DNA from: Garcia nutans | Lineage: Eukaryota; Streptophyta; Magnoliopsida; Malpighiales; Euphorbiaceae | Length of the DNA stretch: 64,000 nt | NCBI GenBank assembly: GCA_947685225.1 | Contig: CANTUV010000014.1 | Coordinates: 8,742,001 to 8,806,000, forward strand | Reading direction: 5' to 3' | Shown: piece after piece, positions 22,904-35,856 of the stretch | Position numbering within the stretch: position 1 is the stretch's first letter | How the letters are laid out: each line of letters begins with the position of its first letter | Notes under the pieces: model-generated | What the model was told of the DNA's origin: nothing | The model's database searches: none | What the model saw: only the letters and a program-made list of their open reading frames with translations | Position numbers and translations under genes: made by a program

Positions 22904-25205
22904 GTTTAATTTGTATTATTATAATTTAATTTATTTATTAAATTATGTATCTTATTTTATTTTTTTTATCAATTGTTATATATAATTTGTTTAAAAAAAT
23001 AATTGTAAATTTTATATAAAAAAATTAGGTCAGTCTATATATTAATACAATACAATACGATATCATATAATATAATATGATATAATTATGAATTAAAGAG
23101 TCATGGTTTATTATTTTTTTAAATTTTAAAATAGTTTAATATGACATAAATAATTTTTTGGATTAATGAAATACGGCGTGAAAAAATCACAGTATGTATC
23201 CAACTGCCACAAACTAGTTGTGTATAAGCATGTTGAACAATAAAAGCGCGTATACTTTTTCTTGTAGAAAGAACAAGGAAAGTCCAAGTCCAATCGCTTT
23301 CATATTGTCACCATGCTGATTATTCAAATTTCAAAATCTATGTAAGTCAAAGTCTTCCAGAAAGATACAAATTAAATCTAAAAACGAAAAAAAATCCCAA
23401 TAGTTGTTGGTTTTAAAGACTATTGAACCGCAAAAGAGTATGTTAAAAAAAAAACCGTGAAAGACGTACTAATTTGATTGATTAGAAAGATTCGTTTTTT
23501 TTAATCTAAAACCGCTATAATAAGATAAGAAAATTAGAGGAAAAAATATTTTAATTTTAAGTAAATGATTCAATCAACTATATGAAAAATAAATCCATAG
23601 TGTATAATTTGCCTTGTCCCAAAAATGCAAAAGAAATATATAGATTTTTTTTTTAATCCGAACACAAAGTTCAATAAAAAAAATCACAAACTCAAATTAA
23701 AAAAAAATAAATGGATTGATAGGAGTAATTAAAATGTAATGACCCTTTTAAATTTTAAAATAAAATTATAAATTATAACAAGTTATTATTATTATGAGTG
23801 TAAAAATGAATATTTTGAATTTAGTCATCTTAAACTATTAAGCTAACAAGTTGATCTGAATTTTTTAAAGCTAAATTCAAAAAAAAAGTATTCAAAAAAA
23901 AAGTTAATCATAATTATTTTGAAACTTAATATTTAAAATATCGAGTAAATTCGATAGCTATCCAATAACAATGACTAAACAGTATAATATTCTAATTAAT
24001 TGGTGAAATTTATATATTATAATTTAAAAACAATTTTTCTTACATAATTATACTAATTGACATAAAATATATTTGAGATACGTTTAGTTTAGTTTTGAAC
24101 AGTATTTAGTATTCCTTATTATTATTTTACCCAATAAAATGAAAGAAGCAAAGACACACATGAAAATTGTCTCACCCATATTACAAATTATTAACATTTT
24201 GCTACAAGATTTCATTTGAACTATCTATTTCGTTTCTAATTATGACGATTTAAATTTATTCAAATGTTTTAATTTTTAATACATTAAATTAGTATTTTAT
24301 TTAAAAATATATTATTCAATTTAAAAAATTATCTCTATATTCTTCTGTTAAAATGCCATGCTCAAATAAAAGTAATGTTAATATTTTTTAATATATCTTG
24401 ATTAAATCAAGTTTTTTTTCCTCCTCCAATTAACATACTAATTTATATTTCTTGTAAGAAAATATTAATTAATAATTCTAAATAAAACTAATAATTGCGT
24501 ATTAATTGATAACATATTATATTCATTTAATTGTTTAAAAGTCAACGATGATTTATTCTCCTAAAATTAAAAATGATTAGTTATAGTGAGAAATAATAAT
24601 AAAAAAGGTAACAATAGCAAAAAATTAAAGGTGAAAAGGAAAAATTGGGATTTCTTTAAAAATACTTTAAAAAATAAAATTATTTTTAAAAATATCAACT
24701 TTTTAGCTTTTATATTTTAAAAATATTTTTTTCCAGCGGCATATAATATTGAATATATTATAGTATATTAAGGACATACTCAATTTTTAAAAATAAATAT
24801 CTAATATAAATTTAGTATATTGAAAATATATCAAAAAAAATAAAAAAAAATAATATATGGTTTAATTTTCCTAAAAAAATTTGGCGCAAATGAGAAGCCA
24901 CGGTAGCTCTGTCTGCTCGATCGAGAAATAAGACTTATGAGTTGTACAGTGAAGAAGTCCAAGTCAATAAATTAATATGGTACGATGCATGACTAAATCA
25001 AGGGAATAATAATTGTAATTGAAAATAAAAAAGTGATACAACTTGTATTTGGCAAACACCAATAATTTTCAACCGTTGGATTTTTATTTGTGTGGAAAAT
25101 GTTTAATCGAATGGAAGAAAACAAATACACGAATTTTCTTAGAAAAATCAAATCAAATCCTTACAGAAGAAAATAAATAAATTAATAATTCAATTGGAGA
25201 CAAAG
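22904..25205. other. AT-rich intergenic DNA
   Basis: Long runs of A/T with no gene or RNA recognised. A single TGTCTC, the core of auxin response elements, lies at 24168-24173, about 1.1 kb upstream of the SAUR start. That word is expected by chance at this scale, so its significance is doubtful. Confidence 0.5.
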
Positions 25206-25212
25206 TACACAC

Positions 25213-25220
25213 TATAAAAA
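25213..25220 (+). promoter_or_regulatory. TATA box of the SAUR gene
   Basis: TATAAAAA lies 46 bases before the ATG at 25267, so the 5' UTR would be only about 20 bases. Position and sequence fit a plant TATA box. Confidence 0.6.
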
Positions 25221-25266
25221 TTACTTAATTTTAAAGAGTTTGTTTGCATTGGGATGAGGGAAAAAC

Positions 25267-25584
25267 ATGTTGAAGAAATTGGGTAAGAGGAATAATAATT
25301 ATATTCCTCTGTATAAACAATTAATTGAAGAAGAAAAAGAAGAAGAAGATTATGATTTGAAAGTTCCAAAAGGGTATATTCCAGTAATGGTTGGAAGAGA
25401 AAAGAAGAATGAAAAAAGGGTGAAGTTGTTGATCCATGTAAAGATGTTCAACAAAGCATGTTTTACAGAGCTTCTTGAAATGGTTGCTGATGAATTTGGA
25501 TATGAAAATCAAGGAGTTCTTCAAATCCCATGTGATACTTCTTGTTTCATTAAGATGCTCCAAAATATTTCCATCACCAACTAG
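25267..25584 (+). CDS. SAUR-family protein (small auxin up RNA)
   Basis: Intronless, 105 residues, the usual size and structure for a SAUR. These small proteins inhibit PP2C.D phosphatases and thereby raise plasma-membrane H+-ATPase activity and cell expansion; many are auxin-induced. After a lysine-rich start and an acidic stretch (EEEKEEEDYD, about residues 22-31), the SAUR domain runs from VPKGYIPVMVGRE to FIKMLQ. It includes the ELLEMVADEFGYENQGVLQI segment and the IPCD motif that marks the family. The usual YLNHP-like motif is here HVKMFNKACF, a divergent form, so it may belong to the less typical, non-auxin-responsive branch. The start is the only ATG before the domain and sits at a suitable distance from the TATA box. 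AATAAA follows at 25750-25755. Confidence 0.92.
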   Translation: MLKKLGKRNNNYIPLYKQLIEEEKEEEDYDLKVPKGYIPVMVGREKKNEKRVKLLIHVKMFNKACFTELLEMVADEFGYENQGVLQIPCDTSCFIKMLQNISITN

Positions 25585-26352
25585 CTTAGTTTTCCCATGT
25601 TTTATCCTTCTTCTTCTTCTTCTTCTTCTGGGTTATGTTCTTCAGAAGTATTGAGTCAAAAGCATTAAGCATACATCTTCTTTTTCCTGATATATATGTA
25701 TGTATGTGTAATGGCTCATCAATTACCACAACTTTATATATCAATGTTTAATAAAAGATTGTAGAAATATGTTTTAGTTTCAATCATTGGCCTAATACTC
25801 TTAGTTCGCTAGCCAGCAGTAATTAGCTTCTAGACAACTTCTTCTGTGTTTGATATTAAGTTTGATATGTTTTGTTAAACTGTTTTTCCACCATTTATAG
25901 AATTTAGAAAATCATAGTTTTGAAAAAAAAACGATTTTTTAATTTTATTTCCAAATCATAATTTATCAAAAAAATTAAAATACAATTTATTAAAAAAATA
26001 ATTATTAAAACTCAATCTCAAACTGATATTTAATCAACCAAATAGACATTTGATCAACTTTCTTGATCACTTTACTTTTCTATTTATTTTTTAAGAAATA
26101 TAATTTTATGTAGATTTGTTAATATGTTTTTTTTAGGTAATATTTTTATTTGACTTCTTCATTTTTCTCCCTTTAATGGGATGTACTGAATTTTTCTTCA
26201 TGGAAATGTTAGCATTCTTTAGGGTTAATTTTAAGGTCTCAAAAAGAAAAAGGTTCAATTATTAAACGCTTTATATTTGAGTTACAGTTAATATAGTTAG
26301 TTAATTGTTAATCACTAATTACTAGTAGTTGACAACTCTTATCGCTGGCTGT
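25585..26352. other. SAUR 3' UTR and intergenic DNA
   Basis: A CTT microsatellite-like run lies at 25607-25629 and a polyadenylation signal at 25750-25755, then AT-rich DNA up to the copia LTR. Nothing else is recognised. Confidence 0.55.
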
Positions 26353-26809
26353 TGTGGAAATTAGATTATTTTTTCACTAATAATATATATAACGTGTGAA
26401 TAATTTCACCAATAATTATACTAAGAATATTTTCAGAAAAGAGAGATGGATCATAATGGACACACTTAAATACTAAGTCTTTTCTTAGAAATAATTTTTC
26501 TATGTATATAATTAATAGCATAAAATATCACCATAATTATATCTCAAAATAGCTATTAAACAAATAATAAAGAGAACAATACAATTTAACGATGTTCCGC
26601 TAATTTTACATACGTCATCGGATACTATTAAAATAATTTTACTAATATCAGAGAAGAAATACAAAAAATAGAAGAAAAAATTAACATCTTAGAAAAGAAA
26701 AGACTTAATTTTTTTGGGATGGGTTAACTATTGAGAGAGAGGTCTTTTATAACTTAAGACTTTCTACCCCATATACAACATCTTATGATGTGGTGTTTAA
26801 AAATTGTCA
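26353..26809 (-). repeat. 3' LTR of copia element 1
   Basis: Starts TGTGGAAATT and ends GTCA on the plus strand. It aligns along its length with 32118-32578, sharing TTTTTGGGATGGGTT, GAGGTCTTTTATAACTTAA and the TATGATGTGG/TACGATGTGG region, with many substitutions. Confidence 0.8.
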
Positions 26810-26949
26810 TAAAATAATAAATCTCCACATTGGCTATTTTTCTATTTACTATATACAAATCTTCTCTTAAAAGAAAACAATTTTAGTAATATCTCCAACT
26901 GCGCTGTGAATCCCTCATTTTTAATTTTTTAAAATATTGATCAAGTTCA

Positions 26950-27300
26950 AAAAATAGTTGAAACTTGACAGCTATCACTACTTTTGTCAACATATCTACG
27001 AGATTATCAGTAATTCAAATTTTCTGAAGTAATATTTCACATTCTTCCAAAATCTCATGTATAAAGTGATATCGAATATTGATGTGTTTCGTCCTTGCAT
27101 GATAAACTTGGTTCTTTGCTAAATAAATAACACTTTGACAATCACAATGTACTTTGATGTGCTTTTGTCTAATTTCTAGTTCACCAAGCAACCCTTGACG
27201 CCAAATTGCTTCTTTAATAACCTCTAATACTGCCATGTACTCTGCTTCCGTAGTTGACAAGACAAATGTTAACTGTAATATAGACTTCTAACTAACCGAC
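26950..27300 (-). pseudogene. Copia 1 RNase H domain
   Basis: The frame 27015-27260 (-) reads STTEAEYMAVLEVIKEAIW, then a CDCQSVIYLAKN block and ARTKHINIRYHFIHE. These are the three typical RNase H blocks of plant copia elements. It is open over 81 codons but ends before the final block. Confidence 0.85.
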
Positions 27301-27587
27301 CCTTAAACAAGTGTAAATATATAACTAGTAGTTGATCAACGTTTATCCAATTCACTAGCATAATCGGAATCACAATATCCATCTATACATTGACCATCTT
27401 TCTCATCCCGTTCAAATATCAACCCAACATCTACAGTGTTCAGAATATACTATAGAATCCATTTCACAGCTTGCCAGTGCTCCTTACCAGGATCATGTAT
27501 GTACTTGCTCACAACTCCAGCTGTTTGTGAAATGTCTGGCCTTGCACACACCATAGCATGCATCAAGCTACCAACAACATTTGCATA

Positions 27588-28640
27588 TGGAACTTTGACA
27601 TGTATTCTCGTTCTGCTTTATTTTTAGGAGATGAAGATGCGTTGAGTTTCATATGAGGTGCAAGCGGTGTACTCACAGGTTTTGACTTTTTATTCAAGCT
27701 AAAATGTTGTAGTACCTTCTTCAGATACTGTTTTTAATTAAAATAAAGTTTTCCTCTCTTCTTATCTTTGCATATCTCTATGCCTAAATTTTTTTTTGTT
27801 TCATACAAGTCTTTCATTTCAAACTCTTGATTTAGCTGAGCCTTCAAATTCTCAAATTCTCCTTAATTCTTTGAAGCTATCAGCATATCATCAACATATA
27901 TGATAAGATATATAAAAGATACATCTTGTAGCTTGCGCAAATATACACAGTGATAATATTTGTTTCTTGTGTAATTCTGTCTCATCATAAAATTGTCAAA
28001 TTACTTGTACCACTGTCTCGGAGATTGTTTCAATCTGTACAATGATTTTTTCAATTTGCTTACTTGTTTTTCTTCTCCAACAACTTTAAACCCTTCTGGC
28101 CGAGTCATATAAATTTTTTTTCTAAGTCACCGTGTAGAAATACAATTTTTGCATCAAGTTAAACAAGTTTCAAATCGAATTGTGCTAACAAGGCCAATAA
28201 AATTCTAACGGAGAAATATTTTACAACTTGGGAAAATATTTCATTATAATCAATTCTCTCCATCTGAATATAGCCTTTACTACTAACATTTTCTTGTAGC
28301 GAAAATCATTCTTGTCAGGAAATTTTTCTTTCTTTATATATACCCATTTGCATCCAATTGCCTTCTTTCCCTTTTGTAGATTAGCTAGCTTCCACGTCTG
28401 ATTATTTTTAAGGGACCGTATTTCTTCATTATGGATTTCCTCCATTTTTCTTTATATAAATTTTGGACAGCTTCACTATAAGTGTTAGGAATGCCATCAT
28501 TTGCAATTATAGATTCATAAGCCACCATATCATCAAATCGAGTAGGTTTGTGAATCTCTCATTATGGCCTATTTAATGCAATAGATTCTTGTTGCTGTGA
28601 AGATTTTTGGATTAGAATCTCTTATTCATCTAACTCCATT
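27588..28640 (-). pseudogene. Copia 1 reverse transcriptase, duplicate copy A
   Basis: The minus strand encodes the RT start (28221-28445: NNQTWKLANLQKGKKAIGCK), the catalytic YVDDMLIASK box near 27890-27910, and the QKQYLKKVLQ-type region. Several stops are present. The sequence is the partner of copy B, with many single-base differences. Copy A continues normally into the RT C-terminus and RNase H to its left. Confidence 0.85.
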
Positions 28641-29700
28641 TGCATATTGAACTTTGACATGTATTCTCGTTCTGCTTTATTTTTAGGAGATGAAGATACA
28701 TTGAGTTTCATATGAGGTGCAAGCGGTGTATTCACAGGTTTTGACTTTTTATTCAAGCCAAAATGTTGTAGTACCTTCTTCAGATACTGTTTTTGATTAA
28801 AATAAAGCTTCACTCTCTTCCTATCTTTGCATATCTCTATGCCTAAATTTTTTTTTTGTTTCATGCAAGTCTTTCATTTCAAACTCTTGATTTAGCTGAG
28901 CCTTCAACTTCTCAATTTCTCCTTAATTCTTTGAAGCTATCAGCATATCATCAACATATAGGAGAAGATATATAGAAGATCCATTTTGTAGCTTGCGCAA
29001 ATATACACAGTGATAATATTTGTTTCTTGTGTACTTCTGCCTCATCATAAAATTGTCAAATCACTTGTATCACTGTCTCGGAGATTGTTTCAATCTGTAC
29101 AATGATTTTTTCAATTTGCTTACCTGTTTTTCTTCTCCAATAACTTTAAACCCTTCTGGCCGAGTCATATAAATTTTCTTTTCAAAGTTACCATGTAGAA
29201 ATACAATTTTTACATCAAGTTAAATAAGTTTCAAATCCAATTATGCTAACAAGGCCAATAAAATTCTAATGGAGAAATATTTTACAACTTGAGAAAATAT
29301 TTCATTATAATCAATTCCCTCCATCTGAGTATAGCCTTTAGCTACTAACATTTTCTTGTAGCAAAAATCGTTCTTGTCAGGAAATCTTTCTTTCTTTGTA
29401 TATATACATTTGCATCCAATTGCCTTCTTTCCCTTTGGTAAATTAGCTAGCTTCCACGTCTGATTATTTTTAAGGGACTGTATTTCTTCATTATGGATTT
29501 CCTCCATTTTTCTTTTTGTAAACTTTGGACAGCTTCACTATAAGTGTTAGGAATACCATCATTTGCAATTAGAGATTCATAAGCCACCATATCATCAAAT
29601 CGAGCAGGTTTGTGAATCTCTCATTATGGCCTATTTAATGCAATAGATTCTTGTTGCTGTGAAGATTTTTGGATTAGAATCTCTTATTCATCTGACTCCA
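28641..29700 (-). pseudogene. Copia 1 reverse transcriptase, duplicate copy B
   Basis: The second tandem copy, at an offset of about 1,060 bases. It carries the same RT start (29241-29507, with KGYTQMEGIDYNEIFSQVVK better preserved than in copy A) and a second YVDDMLIASK box near 28945-28970. The frame 28622-28864 spans the duplication junction. Its right side continues normally into the integrase region. Confidence 0.85.
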
Positions 29701-31253
29701 TCTCTACCGTGGGATTATCTACAACTATTTTATCATTTGTTGCTTGGTCAATAATTCTTCTTTCAAACTCCACCTGCTGCGGAGTACCATCTGTCTGCTG
29801 GATAATTTCATTTGTTATCTTTTTCAACACGGCAGACTCATCAAAGGTAACATCTCTGCTAAAGACTATTTTCTTTGTTTATGGACACCGAAGGCAAAAT
29901 CCTTTCACACCAGCGGTGATCCCCATAAAGAGTGTTTTCTTTGCCCTTGAATTTAAATTTAATTCCTTAACATGGTAGTATGAATTGGAGCCAAACATAC
30001 ATAAGAAATCATAATCAGTAGCAGATTTTCTAGATCATATCTCCAAAGGTGTTTTACCACCAATAGCAGTTGATGATAAGTGATTAATAAGATGGCATGC
30101 ATATGTTAAGCCTCAGCCCAAAATTATCTGCCTAACCCAGCCTTAGACAACATACACTGAACTTTCTCCATCAATATCCGATTCATACTTTCTGCCACCC
30201 CATTCTATTGTGGTGTATCTCTAACTATGAAGTGTTTAACAATGCCTTCATCTTGGCAGAATTATAAAAATGGATCACTTTTATATTCTTCACCATTATA
30301 TGTGCAGAGACATTTGACTTTTTTGTCCATCTGAGTTTTCACTGTCTTTTTTCATATGAGAAAAGCTCTCAACACTTCATTCTTTGTCTTCATAGTATAT
30401 ACTCATACTCTTTGAGAGAAGTCATCAACAAAAGTTATAAAATAGTGCCTTCTTCCCATTAAAGCTGTCTTGGACCCCACACATCTGAGTAAACATAATC
30501 TAAAATACCCTAGGTATAATGAATTGCAGTACCAAACTTTACTCTAGTATGCTTTCCTTTGACACAATGCTCACAAAAGTCTAACTTCTGGGGTTGCAAT
30601 CCTTTTAGTAATTCTTGATCTGATAAAAGTTTTAAGAATTTATCGCCAGCATGCTCTAAGCGCATATGCCATAATCCAGTTGCTTCTAACTCTTGATCAT
30701 TATAGGAAGTTATTGTTGTTGTTCCAATAATTGCATTACCCTGATAGTAATACAAGTTATTGTTCTTCCTTATTCCTTTTATTATCACCAATGCATCGGA
30801 GATGATTTTTATTAATCCATTTGATGTATTTACAATGAAATCTTTTGATTATAGGACTCCTACAGAGATGAGATTCTTCTTCAAACTCGATACATATCTG
30901 ATATTTGTTAGAGTCCTGATTGATCCTTTATGATTCCTTAATAGGATTGAACTAATCCCTTTAATCATATATAGACCGTCATTTGCTATGAAAACAGTTG
31001 CACCTTCTAATTCTCTAAAGTCAAAGAACTAATCCCAATTGGGACACATATGATGGATGCAACCTGAATCAAATAGCCATACACTAGAAGATCTAGTTGA
31101 TGATACAATAACTAATGAAATGTCTGAATCTTCATCACACTCAGCTACATTTGAATTCACGATAGCTTTCCCTTTATGAGATTTGCTTTTATTTCTCAGC
31201 TTGGGACAATCTATCTTCCAATGTCCTTTCTCTTGGAAAAAAGGCATATTCAT
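29700..31253 (-). pseudogene. Copia 1 integrase, pre-integrase and protease region
   Basis: Minus strand: 31029-31253 holds a damaged zinc knuckle (EKGHWKIDCP, with the leading Cys pair lost) and the protease active site WLFDSGCIHHM. 30510-30791 holds the GAG-pre-integrase domain (LWHMRLEHAG, CEHCVKGKHTRVKFG). 29700-30500 holds the integrase core in broken frames, starting with DYVYSDVWGP. Confidence 0.8.
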
Positions 31254-32060
31254 CTTTAGCTAATCTAGATTTTGATATACCTTTCTTTTCTCTCTTCTTG
31301 CTTTGAGAGCGACCTCTCACTATCAATGCTCCTGCTGCTCCACTTGAACTTTCTTTCTTATCTTTCTTTCATAGTTCGTAACTATATAATGCAACTATTA
31401 TTTCAAAGAGAGTCATTTGAGCATTTTCATGGAGTAGAGTTATTTCAAAAAACTCAAACTCCTCTAGAAGGGACACTAACAATATCAAAGACAAATATTC
31501 ATCTTTGAAAGTCAAGTCTAAATTCACAAAATCAGCTACTAGCTGATTAAAATTGGTGATGTACTCATTCGTAATGATACCAGGAAAAACAGTCTCTTCT
31601 TCATATATATGAAGCTTGTTCTGACTGCTTTTCTTCAAAAATACTTCATCCAATGCTTTTTGCTATTTACTTACAGAAACTTCTTTAGGAAAAGCATATT
31701 TCTATTTTCTAAAAAGACACGATTGAATTGTACCACATGCTACACGATTGATGGTTTTTCAATTTTTTTCATCAATATCTTTTGGTTTCTCTTCTCCAAT
31801 GGAAATATCTAGACTTTTTTAAAAGAGAGCGTCTAACCTCACTTTGCCACATGCCAAAATGACATGTACCATAAAAATCTCCACTGTAAATCTAGCATTT
31901 GACAAAGCAGTCATTGACCAAATTGACAAAGTGGATGCTGTCTCCTTCGTAATAGATGATTTACCTGAGTCGTTTGTTATTTCTGCTTTAAAAAATTATT
32001 TAATATCTAAAAATATTGAATGTCAATAATCTAAGAAAATCTTTTCTGATATGAAAGATA
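31254..32060 (-). pseudogene. Copia 1 gag region
   Basis: The frame 31369-31653 (-) shows a gag_UBN2-like section (YITNFNQLVADFVNLDLTFK, then LLVSLLEEFEFFE). The N-terminal portion, up to the primer site at 32101, is broken. Confidence 0.65.
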
Positions 32061-32117
32061 AAACTAGATTGCAATCATAGAGTATACTCAGAAAATTTTA
32101 GCTCTGATACCAATTGC

Positions 32118-32578
32118 TGTGGAAATTGAATTATTTTTTCACCAATAATATGTATAGTGTGTGAACAATTATACCAATAATTATATCAAAAATATTTTCA
32201 GAAAAGAGAAATAAGTTACAATGGACAGGCTTAAATACCAAGTTTTTATTAAATAAAATTTTTCTAGACATATAATTAATAGGAAAAATATAACTATAAC
32301 TTTACATTAAGATAGCTATTAAATAAAAAATAAAGATAACTCTATAATTTAATAAGGTTTGGCCAATTTTGCCTATGTCTTTGGATATCATCAAAATAAT
32401 TTTACTAATATAAAAAAAGAAATACAAAAGAGATAAGAGAAAAAAAATTAAAACCTTATAAAGGAGAAGGCTTAATTTTTTTTGGGATGGGTTTAACTAA
32501 TGGGGGAGAGGTCTTTTATAACTTAATAGTCCCTTCCCCATATCCCACATCTTACGATGTGGGATTGAAAAATTGCCA
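32118..32578 (-). repeat. 5' LTR of copia element 1
   Basis: Plus-strand start TGTGGAAATT, end GCCA. It is separated by five bases from the primer-binding site at 32101-32112. It aligns with the left LTR but with many differences, pointing to an old insertion. Confidence 0.8.
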
Positions 32579-32739
32579 TAAACTGATTCAAAGAATAAGC
32601 CCCTTTTTTAAATCATACCAATAATAAGCCAAGATCATTTTATTAAGGATCCAAATTTTAAAATAAACAACACAATGAAATAACATTCATCATATAATAT
32701 TTAACTCCACATCCAACTCGATCTTCATTGATATTTCTA

Positions 32740-33374
32740 ATTATGTAACACAATCAACTTTATTGTCGTTGGAGATCTCAAATAAAATTGAAAGGTTGTA
32801 CAGAGATTTTGTTTGGGATTCTACTGCTAATGAAAAAAATATTCGCTTCTAAGTTGAGAAAATTTCTATCTCTCCAAGAAATTTGGTGGACTGGGTATAA
32901 AAGCATCGGAACTTAGAATAAGACATTTATGGCTAAATTTTGCTGGAGGTTCCTTACAAATTTGGATGCACTTTAGGTTCATATTTTATGTGTAAAATAT
33001 GGTATTTCAAGTAATATATCAAAACATCAATGTTAGTTGGGAAAAGGTTCTTTAGTGTTAAAAGAAATTAGTAGTGTTGGGGTTTTATTAAAGAAAATGT
33101 AGCCTGGTCTTAGAGAAATGGTAGAAACTTTTATTTTTGACAAGATAATTTGCTTGGGGATAAACCATTAAGTGAATACATAATCTGTGATATACCTAAT
33201 TCTTTCCTAAACTAGAAGGTGAATGATATGGTTTTTGTCCAGCAAAGGATGGAATTTTGCAGCAATGGTTCCTCTCTTTCCTTGAGGAATTTAGAGACTG
33301 TCTTTTAGTTGTCCTCCTCCATCGGAAATAGGTGATGATACTTGCTATTAGAGAAATTCGACAAATGGGATATT
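32740..33374 (+). pseudogene. LINE (non-LTR) reverse transcriptase C-terminal remnant
   Basis: Conceptual translation on the plus strand shows the region after the LINE RT: SNKIERLYRDFVWDSTANEK, SPRNLVDWV, a degenerate FLAK-like stretch, then DNLLGDKPLSEYI and the zf-RVT-like end. Several stops and shifts are present. It is cut off by the LTR starting at 33375, so copia 2 may have inserted into it. Confidence 0.65.
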
Positions 33375-33835
33375 TGTTGGGGGAAAAACTCTTAAATCTA
33401 AATTAAGCCAAGATCAATCATGTTCAATCATAAAGAAATATAAATAAAATGTGTGAAAGTGTACTTGAATCCATGTTGCCAATAATAACCTTGAATCTTG
33501 TGGTTTTTTATCTTTCAAATTGATACATATGAACTTGGGAGAAATATTTCTCTCTTTTCTAAGATGAGATAGTAGAAAAGAAAATATAATTATAATTTGG
33601 GGACCATAACCCTATTTATAGTAGTACATATTTTCTTATTTTCAATTTTTCCCATCATAAATTAGAAATTATATAATAGAGTATCTACACATATAAGCTC
33701 ATACTTTCTGATATAAATTACGCCCATTATAATTTTTAAAAAATTACATCACTATTAATATTTGGGCTAAATCTTTTATTAAACACATGACACACAATAA
33801 GTATAAGCTCAAATCTTTTGTCAATAAATCTAAAA
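33375..33835 (-). repeat. 3' LTR of copia element 2
   Basis: It shares TTTGGGGACCATAACCCT and ACACATATAAGCTCATACTT blocks with 41876-42247. The right edge is taken from the purine-rich minus-strand tract (CCAAGTAGGAG) next to it and is approximate. Confidence 0.7.
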
Positions 33836-34249
33836 ATCTCCTACTTGGACTATATCTCTATATATTTTATCTTATATTGTATGTCAAAGTAACCTTATGA
33901 GATCAAAATTGTGCTATAATAAAAATTTCTAAACAATCTAGTCCATAATATATTAATATAGAACTAAGGCAACTTTTATCACATTCATCGTGACAAAATA
34001 ATCCCCGATCACGAATATCAATATAACCAAATGACATAGATCAAGTATGGTTGTGTAGCATGAAAATTACATGCAATGTGATATAAACATGTCTATTTTC
34101 AACTGGTTCACTTTAAAAGTTATTGAGTCAAGGTGTGAATAACTAAAAGAAACTTTATTTTTGCAGAAATCATCCATAAAATATCCATATATTGAAATAA
34201 CTGAAATGTGTCTATAAAAAAAAAAAAAAAGCAAAGCTACAAATTCCCA

Positions 34250-35560
34250 CTGAAACTATATATCTTGAACTGACATCACCCATATGAGTAATATACTCAT
34301 GAAAGATCTTGGGTGGCAATCCCTTAGTAAGTGGATCCGCAATCATGGAGTTTGTACCAATAGGCTTTATAAACACCTATCTAGTTTGAATTATTTCTTT
34401 AATAACTGGGAACTTAAGATCTATGTACTTTGACTTACTAGAGCTCCTATTGTTATTAGAATATAAGATTGTTGATTCATTGCCAGAAAAAACTTAAGTG
34501 GTGTTTTAATTTCATCTATAACTCGCAGCCCAGCAAAAAAATTTTGCAGCCATATTCCATGATTGGATGCCTTGAAGCATCCTTCTATATGAAAGCATAT
34601 AATGTTTTGTTCCCTATAGATACCTTATGACTCATTTGGCTGCTTTTTAATAACCCAGTTCATAATTGCTTAAATATCTGCCTAACACTCCAACAGTGTA
34701 TGTTTAGATGTATATAAACTTTAGCATACATTAAATTCCCTATTGCAGATGCATAAGGAGTCTTTTGCATTTCCTCTTTCTTAAAAGCATTTTTAGGGCA
34801 CTGATCAAGACTGAACTTGTCTCCTTTAGCCATAGGGATAATACTCAATTTGTAATCTTGTATGCCATATCTCTTGAGAACATTTTGGATATAGGCCTTT
34901 GGTGATAATCTAAGAATACCTCGAGAGCGATCTCAATGTATTTGAATCCCTAATATAAAAAATGCATCAGTAAGATCTTTCATCTCGAAAGTCCTTGCTA
35001 GAAATCTCTTAGTTTCATGCAATAAGCCTACACTGTTGCTGGCAAGCAATATGTCATCGACATATAAGAATAGAAAAATATGTTTGCTCCCACTGAATTT
35101 ATGGTATATACAATCATTAGCCAAATCTACCTTAAAACCAAATGAGACAATAACTAGGTGAAATTTGTAATACTATTGATGAGATGCTTGCTTAAGCCCA
35201 TAAATGGATTTCTTTAATTTGCAAACCATTGATTTTACATCACCTGACTCATAGTTTTTTAGTTGCACTATATATATTATTTCATTAATGTATCCATTGA
35301 GAAACAAAGTCTTGATATCTATCTGATGTATCTTAAGATTAAATATGCCATTAAAGCCATTATAATCCTCAAAGAGTTTTTCGAAGAAACTAGAGAGAAA
35401 GTCTCTTTATAATTGATGCTTTCTTTCTGTATGAAGCCTAAGTGACAAGACATGCTTAATGTTTGTCTACATCACCCTTTGAATCCCACTTAGTTTTAAA
35501 TATCAATTTATAACCAATGGATTTCATTCATTCAGGCAATGGGATAAGATCCCAAACGTC
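34250..35560 (-). pseudogene. Copia 2 reverse transcriptase and RNase H
   Basis: Minus strand: 34933-35124 carries the catalytic box LYVDDILLASN with the FEMKDL motif after it. 34660-34848 carries PMAKGDKFSLDQCPKN and YASAIGNLMYA. 34250-34480 carries the RNase H tail (IGTNSMIADPLTKGLPPK, in a broken frame). Stops and shifts interrupt each section. Confidence 0.82.
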
Positions 35561-35856
35561 ATTGTCCTTTATTGACTTCATCTCTTTATTAAGGCATCTA
35601 TCTACTTTTGAGAGTTAGAACTTTTCATGGTTTGACGAAAGTTGATTGGATCATATACCATCATTCCAATGTCATCATCATGTTCTAAAGAGACACAATA
35701 TAATCATCTGAAATTGCATTTCTCTTTTCTCTAGTGGATCTCCTTAATGGTAATAGTTTTTAAGGTTGTAGAGTTTGTTCTTCTAGAATAACTTCTTGAA
35801 GATTAGTAGGAGAATTAATGACATTGTCTTGATCAGGAATTGCTTCTTGGACAATG

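Larger units (their letters stand above)
26353..32578 (-). mobile_element. Copia retrotransposon 1 (degenerate, both LTRs)
   Basis: Two related LTRs (26353-26809 and 32118-32578) bracket a minus-strand internal region. The primer site, reading TGGTATCAGAGC on the minus strand, is at 32101-32112, so the 5' LTR is the right one. Domain order on the minus strand is gag, zinc knuckle, protease, integrase, reverse transcriptase and RNase H, which defines Ty1/copia. Stops and frameshifts are scattered throughout, so the element is dead. A 1.06-kb segment with reverse transcriptase sequence occurs twice in tandem. No matching target duplication could be read at the edges. Confidence 0.88.

Noticed and set aside
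24168..24173. TGTCTC auxin-response core upstream of the SAUR gene
   Set aside because: Single six-base match 1.1 kb away; expected by chance, and no paired element was seen.
27436..27627. Plus-strand frame with many Cys residues
   Set aside because: It is antisense to the copia 1 reverse transcriptase C-terminus.
31844..32029. Plus-strand 61-codon frame with a protein-like reading
   Set aside because: Antisense to the copia 1 gag start; the gag-like reading on the minus strand explains the composition.
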